Assembly: GCA_002451175.1 (NCBI GenBank)
Contig: DKBI01000216.1
Location: 1-5,447 of the forward strand
Origin: Betaproteobacteria bacterium UBA6904
GTDB taxonomy: Bacteria; Pseudomonadota; Gammaproteobacteria; Burkholderiales; SG8-39
Direction of reading: 5' to 3'
Length of the DNA: 5,447 nt
Each line of letters starts with the position of its first letter. Position 1 is the first letter of the stretch. Shown here in pieces: positions 1 through 5,447 of this stretch. The notes under the pieces are model-generated. The model was given only the letters and a program-made list of their open reading frames with translations, did not search any database and was not told where the DNA came from. A program made the translations under genes and the position numbers.

Positions 1-3121
<3,121 letters not shown>

Positions 3122-3148
3122 CGCGCGGCCGGCGCCTTCGGCCGCGCG
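3122..3148 (+). terminator. Perfect GC hairpin after prmB, possible terminator
   Basis: The 10-base arms CGCGCGGCCG (3122-3131) and CGGCCGCGCG (3139-3148) are perfectly complementary around a seven-base loop. The structure begins at the base after the prmB stop codon. No U-tract follows, only GGTTGGGGTTT, so it is not a canonical intrinsic terminator. It could still end the pilU-dapE-prmB transcript together with Rho, or protect the 3' end. In DNA this GC-rich some such hairpins arise by chance, which limits confidence. Confidence 0.45.
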
Positions 3149-3260
3149 GCGGGTTGGGGTTTCCGCTGCGCTGCAGACCTGGGCGATGCTGCGTACCGCC
3201 GTGCCGTCGTCGGCAGCGTGGGCACCCGCCGAAATCGTTCCGCGCCGTTTTCTTCCCAAG

Positions 3261-3266
3261 TAGAAT
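3261..3266 (+). promoter_or_regulatory. Possible -10 element for the DUF3016 gene
   Basis: TAGAAT matches the sigma70 -10 consensus at five of six positions. It lies in the only AT-richer patch of the prmB-DUF3016 spacer, about 63 bases before the ATG. At 17-bp spacing the upstream hexamer is TTCCGC (3238-3243), a poor -35, so the promoter is weak or activator-dependent if real. The rest of the 207-bp spacer (3149-3260 and 3267-3318) shows nothing else I can name. Confidence 0.35.
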
Positions 3267-3318
3267 TTCGGGGCGGGCGGGTGCCGCGCACGCGCGGATC
3301 CCGAGACACGCACAATTT

Positions 3319-3323
3319 GGAGG
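3319..3323 (+). promoter_or_regulatory. Ribosome binding site that fixes the DUF3016 start
   Basis: GGAGG lies five bases before the ATG at 3329, which is immediately followed by a signal peptide. This decides the start over an in-frame upstream ATG at 3218. That one would add 37 arginine-rich residues ahead of the signal peptide and bypass the likely promoter. Confidence 0.8.
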
Positions 3324-3328
3324 CAAGC

Positions 3329-3850
3329 ATGCATCGAACGATACTTTGGGTGGTCGTTGGCGTCGTCGCGGCGGTGCAGGTTTCGGCCGCCGCACCGGCG
3401 AAATCCGAGCGTCGCGTGGACGTGCAGTTCGCGAAGCCCGCATCGCAATTCGTGGACGTGCGCGACCGGTATCCTGGCACGGAGAAAGGCCAGGCAGAAA
3501 TTCTCCGTGCGCTCAAGCAGCATCTGGAGAAACGTGCCGCCGCGGTCATACCGGCGGGGCACACGCTGCGAGTGACCTTGACCGAGGTGGATCTCGCCGG
3601 AGAATTTCGCCCCGGGCGCCGGGACGACATTCGCGTCATCCTGGAGTCCTATCCCCCGGCAATCGATCTGGAGTTCGTGCTCAAGTCTCCGGACGGCAAA
3701 GTCGTCAGCGAAGGCAAGCGTGAGCTTCGCGATCCGTTCTTCATGCGATCTGTCAGCCGCATGAACGACCGGCCCTTGCGCTACGAGACGAAGCTGCTCG
3801 ACGATTGGCTGCGCAGCGAGTTCAAGGGCGGCGCGAAGGCCGGGCGGTAG
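3329..3850 (+). CDS. Exported DUF3016 family protein
   Basis: The product is 173 residues with an N-terminal signal peptide: MHRT, a hydrophobic stretch ILWVVVGVVAAV, then a signal-peptidase-I-like VSA-A site near residues 20-22. It is probably periplasmic. There is no lipobox cysteine, in fact no cysteine at all, and no second membrane segment. The mature part fits DUF3016 from memory of the family: a first strand VDVQFAKPASQFVDV (30-44), a helix around 54-72 (KGQAEILRALKQHLEKRA), PAGHTLRVTLTEVDLAGEF (75-93), DIRVILESYPPAIDLEF (100-116), the short KSPDGKVVSEGKREL turn, and the C-terminal RPLRYETKLLDDWLRSEF (148-165). No catalytic motif is apparent, and the family function is unknown as far as I know. 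The gene stands alone, convergent with the tRNA operon, so its neighbours give no clue to its role. Confidence 0.85.
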   Translation: MHRTILWVVVGVVAAVQVSAAAPAKSERRVDVQFAKPASQFVDVRDRYPGTEKGQAEILRALKQHLEKRAAAVIPAGHTLRVTLTEVDLAGEFRPGRRDDIRVILESYPPAIDLEFVLKSPDGKVVSEGKRELRDPFFMRSVSRMNDRPLRYETKLLDDWLRSEFKGGAKAGR

Positions 3851-3866
3851 CTGGCGGGCCGCCCGG
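3840..3866. terminator. Inverted repeat between convergent DUF3016 gene and tRNA operon
   Basis: CCGGGCGG (3840-3847) and CCGCCCGG (3859-3866) form a perfect 8-bp stem with an 11-base loop containing the DUF3016 stop codon TAG. It lies between the 3' ends of two convergent units, 14 bases past the tRNA-His CCA end. It could terminate either transcript. No U-tract is present on either strand, so this is only a candidate. Confidence 0.35.
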
Positions 3867-3879
3867 GGACAGCAAGGAG

Positions 3880-3955
3880 TGGGGTGACCGATGGGACTCG
3901 AACCCACAACAACCGGAATCACAATCCGGGACTCTACCTTTGAGCTACGGTCACC
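3880..3955 (-). tRNA. tRNA-His (GUG)
   Basis: Reading the minus strand, the acceptor arm GTGACCG pairs perfectly with CGGTCAC. An extra 5' G (G-1, base 3955) faces discriminator C73 (base 3883), the identity hallmark of bacterial tRNA-His. The anticodon stem CCGGA/TCCGG (minus-strand CCGGA at 3925-3929) carries loop TTGTGAT with anticodon GTG at 3920-3922. The T arm GTGGG-TTCGAGT-CCCAT is normal. The CCA end is encoded (3880-3882). It is the last gene of a three-tRNA operon, 16 bases after tRNA-Arg. Confidence 0.97.
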
Positions 3956-3971
3956 GCTGAAACGCAATCTC

Positions 3972-4048
3972 TGGCCTGCCCGGCGGGACTCGAACCCACA
4001 ACCCCCAGCTTAGAAGGCTGGTGCTCTATCCGGTTGAGCTACGGGCAG
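3972..4048 (-). tRNA. tRNA-Arg (UCU)
   Basis: On the minus strand, acceptor CTGCCCG pairs perfectly with CGGGCAG, followed by discriminator G and an encoded CCA (3972-3974). The anticodon stem CCAGC/GCTGG holds loop CTTCTAA, giving anticodon TCT at 4012-4014, which reads the rare AGA and AGG arginine codons. The T arm GTGGG-TTCGAGT-CCCGC contains one G-U pair. It is 77 bases long, the middle gene of the operon, 17 bases after tRNA-Pro. Confidence 0.97.
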
Positions 4049-4065
4049 CTGCCGGGTCAGATCCT

Positions 4066-4142
4066 TGGTCGGGGTGGGGAGATTCGAACTCCCGACATCT
4101 TGCTCCCAAAGCAAGCGCGCTACCGGGCTGCGCTACACCCCG
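4066..4142 (-). tRNA. tRNA-Pro (UGG)
   Basis: On the minus strand, acceptor CGGGGTG pairs perfectly with CACCCCG, followed by discriminator A73 and an encoded CCA (4066-4068). The C1-G72 pair is typical of bacterial tRNA-Pro. The anticodon stem CTTGC/GCAAG has loop TTTGGGA with anticodon TGG at 4106-4108. The T stem GGGAG/CTCCC is perfect. It is 77 bases long and is the first gene of the Pro-Arg-His operon, directly downstream of the promoter at 4155-4183. Confidence 0.97.
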
Positions 4143-4154
4143 CGAAGGCGCGTA

Positions 4155-4183
4155 ATGATACGCTTCGCACACCGCGTCGGCAA
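4155..4183 (-). promoter_or_regulatory. Promoter of the tRNA Pro-Arg-His operon
   Basis: On the minus strand TTGCCG (4178-4183) is followed after exactly 17 bases by TATCAT (4155-4160), matching TTGACA and TATAAT at four and five positions. The bases after the -10, TACGCGCC (4154-4147), form a GC-rich discriminator typical of stable-RNA promoters under stringent control. Transcription would begin near 4148, leaving a leader of only about five bases before the tRNA-Pro 5' end. Confidence 0.7.
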
Positions 4184-4230
4184 TTGCAAGTGCCGGATTT
4201 CTCTGCGTTTCGCGAGCGCGCGCGGTTCGC

Positions 4231-4259
4231 TTGCGACACCCCCCCTTTTCTGCTACAAA
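4231..4259 (+). promoter_or_regulatory. Promoter of dksA
   Basis: TTGCGA (4231-4236) and TACAAA (4254-4259) are separated by 17 bases, each matching its consensus at four of six positions. A TG one base upstream of the -10 (TGCTACAAA, from 4251) makes it an extended -10 promoter. The start site would be near 4266, giving a 5' leader of roughly 20 bases before the ATG at 4287. The predicted start site supports that ATG over any upstream start reaching into tRNA-Pro. Confidence 0.6.
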
Positions 4260-4286
4260 GCGCCTTTCGTTTTTTCGGCAGACGCA

Positions 4287-4718
4287 ATGACCATGGCAAT
4301 GGATTTGAGCCGCAAGAGCTTCGCGCCCTACGTTGCGAAGAAAGGGGAGGAGTACATGAACGCGAAGCAGCGCGCGCATTTCCGCAAGATCCTGGAGAGC
4401 CTCAAGGCGGAGCTCTCGGAGGAGATCGACCGCACGGTGCACACCATGCAGGACGAGGCCACGGTGTTCGCCGACCCGAACGACCGCGCCAGCCAGGAAT
4501 CCGACATGGCGCTGGAACTGCGCAACCGCGACCGGGAGCGCAAGCTGATCAAGAAGATCGACGAGACGATTGCGCGCATCGATGCCAACGAGTACGGCTA
4601 CTGCGACAGCTGCGGGGTGGAGATCGGCCTGAAGCGCCTCGAGGCGCGCCCCACGGCGACGCTGTGCATCGACTGCAAGACGCTGGACGAGATGCGCGAG
4701 CGCCAGGTGGCCAAGTAG
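4287..4718 (+). CDS. dksA: RNA polymerase-binding transcription factor DksA
   Basis: Binds the RNA polymerase secondary channel and, with ppGpp, represses stable-RNA promoters and activates amino acid biosynthesis promoters. From the ATG at 4287 it has 143 residues (E. coli 151). The coiled coil covers about 25-100. Its tip carries the D63, D66 and A68 pattern in FADPNDRASQE, equivalent to D71, D74 and A76 of E. coli DksA. The zinc finger has all four cysteines, C106, C109, C127 and C130, in GYCDSCGVEIG and LCIDCKT. ELRNRDRERKLIKKI is almost invariant. This is therefore the zinc-binding DksA and not a cysteine-poor paralogue. No clear Shine-Dalgarno sequence precedes 4287; ATGs at 4293 and 4299 are alternatives. 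The strongest Shine-Dalgarno-like stretch, GGGGAGG at 4344-4350, precedes an internal ATG at 4356, but E. coli DksA extends well upstream of that point. It is divergent from the tRNA operon and convergent with pnp. Confidence 0.95.
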   Translation: MTMAMDLSRKSFAPYVAKKGEEYMNAKQRAHFRKILESLKAELSEEIDRTVHTMQDEATVFADPNDRASQESDMALELRNRDRERKLIKKIDETIARIDANEYGYCDSCGVEIGLKRLEARPTATLCIDCKTLDEMRERQVAK

Positions 4719-4734
4719 GCCTGACGCGCGCATG

Positions 4735-4764
4735 AAAAAAGGCGCCCCGCGGGGCGCCTTTTTT
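4735..4764. terminator. Bidirectional intrinsic terminator between dksA and pnp
   Basis: The arms GGCGCCCC (4741-4748) and GGGGCGCC (4751-4758) are perfectly complementary. They are flanked by six A on the left (4735-4740) and six T on the right (4759-4764), so each strand has a GC stem followed by a U-tract. It is 16 bases past the dksA stop and 32 bases past the pnp stop. It fits as the shared terminator of the two convergent genes. Confidence 0.93.
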
Positions 4765-4796
4765 GTTGCCGGTCCGCTGCAGGCGACCGGGATGCC

Positions 4797-5447
4797 TCAG
4801 GCCGGCTTGGCGGACTCGCCGGATTTCGCTTCCTGCGCGGCCACGGCCTTCATGGAGAGCCGGACGCGGCCCTTGTCGTCCGCCTCGAGAACCTTCACCT
4901 TGACCGACTGGCCTTCCTTGAGGTGATCGGACACCGCGTTCACGCGCTCGTGGCTGATCTGCGAGATGTGCAGCAGACCGTCGCGCCCGGGCAGCAACTG
5001 CACGATGGCGCCGAAGTCGAGCAGGCGCAGCACCGTGCCGTCGTAGACCTTGCCCACCTCGACGTCGGCGGTGATCTCGAGGATGCGCTTGCGCGCCGCC
5101 TCGCCGCCCTCCGCGGACACGCAGGCGATGCTCACGACGCCGTCGTCCTCGATCTCGATCGTCGTGCCGGTCTCCTCCTGCAGCCCGCGGATCACCACGC
5201 CGCCCTTGCCGATCACGTCGCGGATCTTGTCCGGATTGATCTTCAGCTTGATGATGCGCGGCGCGAAGCTCGACAGCGCGTCGCGCGAGCCGTCGATGGA
5301 GCGGCGCATCAGGTCGAGGATGTGCAGGCGGCCTTCACGGGCCTGCCCCAGCGCGACGCGCATGATTTCGCGCGTGATCGACTCGATCTTGAGGTCCATC
5401 TGCAGCGCAGTCACGCCGTTGTCGGTGCCCGCCACCTTGAAGTCCAT
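4797..5447 (-). CDS. pnp: Polyribonucleotide nucleotidyltransferase (PNPase), C-terminal part
   Basis: PNPase degrades RNA 3' to 5' by phosphorolysis, as a trimer and in many bacteria as part of the degradosome. Only the last 216 codons are present. The frame is open at the right edge, and the MDFKVAGT there is the conserved internal segment of the second RNase PH domain, not a start. Counting from that Met, the end of the RNase PH domain runs to about 50. The KH domain is about 62-126, with the RNA-binding loop VIGKGG at 78-83 and [12 protein letters not shown] after it. The S1 domain is about 130-200 ([49 protein letters not shown]). The tail after the S1 domain is short, ending ESAKPA, so any extra degradosome-binding extension is minimal. 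rpsO commonly lies upstream of pnp, which would be to the right of the window. Confidence 0.97.
   Translation of the reverse strand: MDFKVAGTDNGVTALQMDLKIESITREIMRVALGQAREGRLHILDLMRRSIDGSRDALSSFAPRIIKLKINPDKIRDVIGKGGVVIRGLQEETGTTIEIEDDGVVSIACVSAEGGEAARKRILEITADVEVGKVYDGTVLRLLDFGAIVQLLPGRDGLLHISQISHERVNAVSDHLKEGQSVKVKVLEADDKGRVRLSMKAVAAQEAKSGESAKPA

Noticed and set aside
3218..3328. Earlier ATG for the DUF3016 gene adding 37 residues
   Set aside because: The extra part is Arg-rich and would bury the signal peptide. The GGAGG at 3319-3323 and the likely -10 at 3261 both point to the ATG at 3329.
3880..4142. The tRNA cluster considered as an integration site for a genomic island
   Set aside because: No integrase, no direct repeat of a tRNA 3' end outside the genes, and housekeeping genes on both sides.
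4180..4187. Palindrome GCAATTGC next to the tRNA promoter -35, considered as an operator
   Set aside because: An eight-base palindrome is too short to support a regulator site and no second copy is seen in the spacer.
4065..4286. A 74-codon in-frame upstream extension of dksA with a possible start at 4065 (VGVGRFELPTSCSQSK...)
   Set aside because: It is the antisense translation of tRNA-Pro, a peptide often mis-annotated in databases. The dksA promoter at 4231-4259 lies downstream of it, and DksA similarity begins only after 4287.
4026..4733. Minus-strand 235-codon frame containing GVAQPGSALALGARCREFESPHPD
   Set aside because: A translation of the tRNA-Pro sense strand, a well-known spurious peptide, preceded by the antisense of dksA.
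4034..4735. Plus-strand 233-codon frame containing GGEIRTPDILLPKQARYRAAL
   Set aside because: Another reading of tRNA-Pro followed by an out-of-frame shadow of dksA. It matches no protein family I recognise beyond the usual tRNA artefact.
4732..4926. Small plus-strand frame beginning MKKGAPRGAFF
   Set aside because: Its first codons are the dksA/pnp terminator stem read as protein, a common false call, and the remainder is antisense to pnp.

Overview
The window is high-GC chromosomal DNA (about two thirds G+C by eye). It most resembles a proteobacterium, probably a betaproteobacterium. The evidence is the gene content: PilU, DapE, PrmB, a DUF3016 protein, a four-cysteine DksA, PNPase, and CCA-encoding tRNA genes. 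I see no insertion sequence, phage gene, CRISPR array or toxin-antitoxin pair, and no clear sign of horizontal transfer. This reads as an ordinary core region, and I did not find a convincing undescribed system.

Left part (1-3121, + strand): a tightly overlapped run pilU(partial)-dapE-prmB. Both junctions are the same four-base overlap, TTGA. There the TGA stop of one gene shares bases with a TTG start of the next, which suggests translational coupling. The products are a type IV pilus retraction ATPase, the lysine/meso-diaminopimelate pathway desuccinylase and the ribosomal protein L3 glutamine methyltransferase. A perfect 10-bp hairpin directly follows the prmB stop.

Middle (3122-4142): a monocistronic gene for a small exported DUF3016 protein, with a strong ribosome binding site. 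It converges on a tRNA operon on the minus strand (transcribed order Pro-UGG, Arg-UCU, His-GUG). An inverted repeat spanning the DUF3016 stop codon separates them.

Right part (4143-5447): a 144-bp divergent spacer carries a good sigma70-type promoter in each direction, one for the tRNA operon and one for dksA. The tRNA promoter has a GC-rich discriminator, the type of promoter that DksA with ppGpp is known to repress. The regulator gene and a likely target therefore share one intergenic region. dksA and the 3' part of pnp (minus strand) converge on a strong A-stem-T terminator that should work in both directions.

Several long open frames that cross the tRNA genes or run antisense to the GC-rich genes are artefacts and are listed as rejected.
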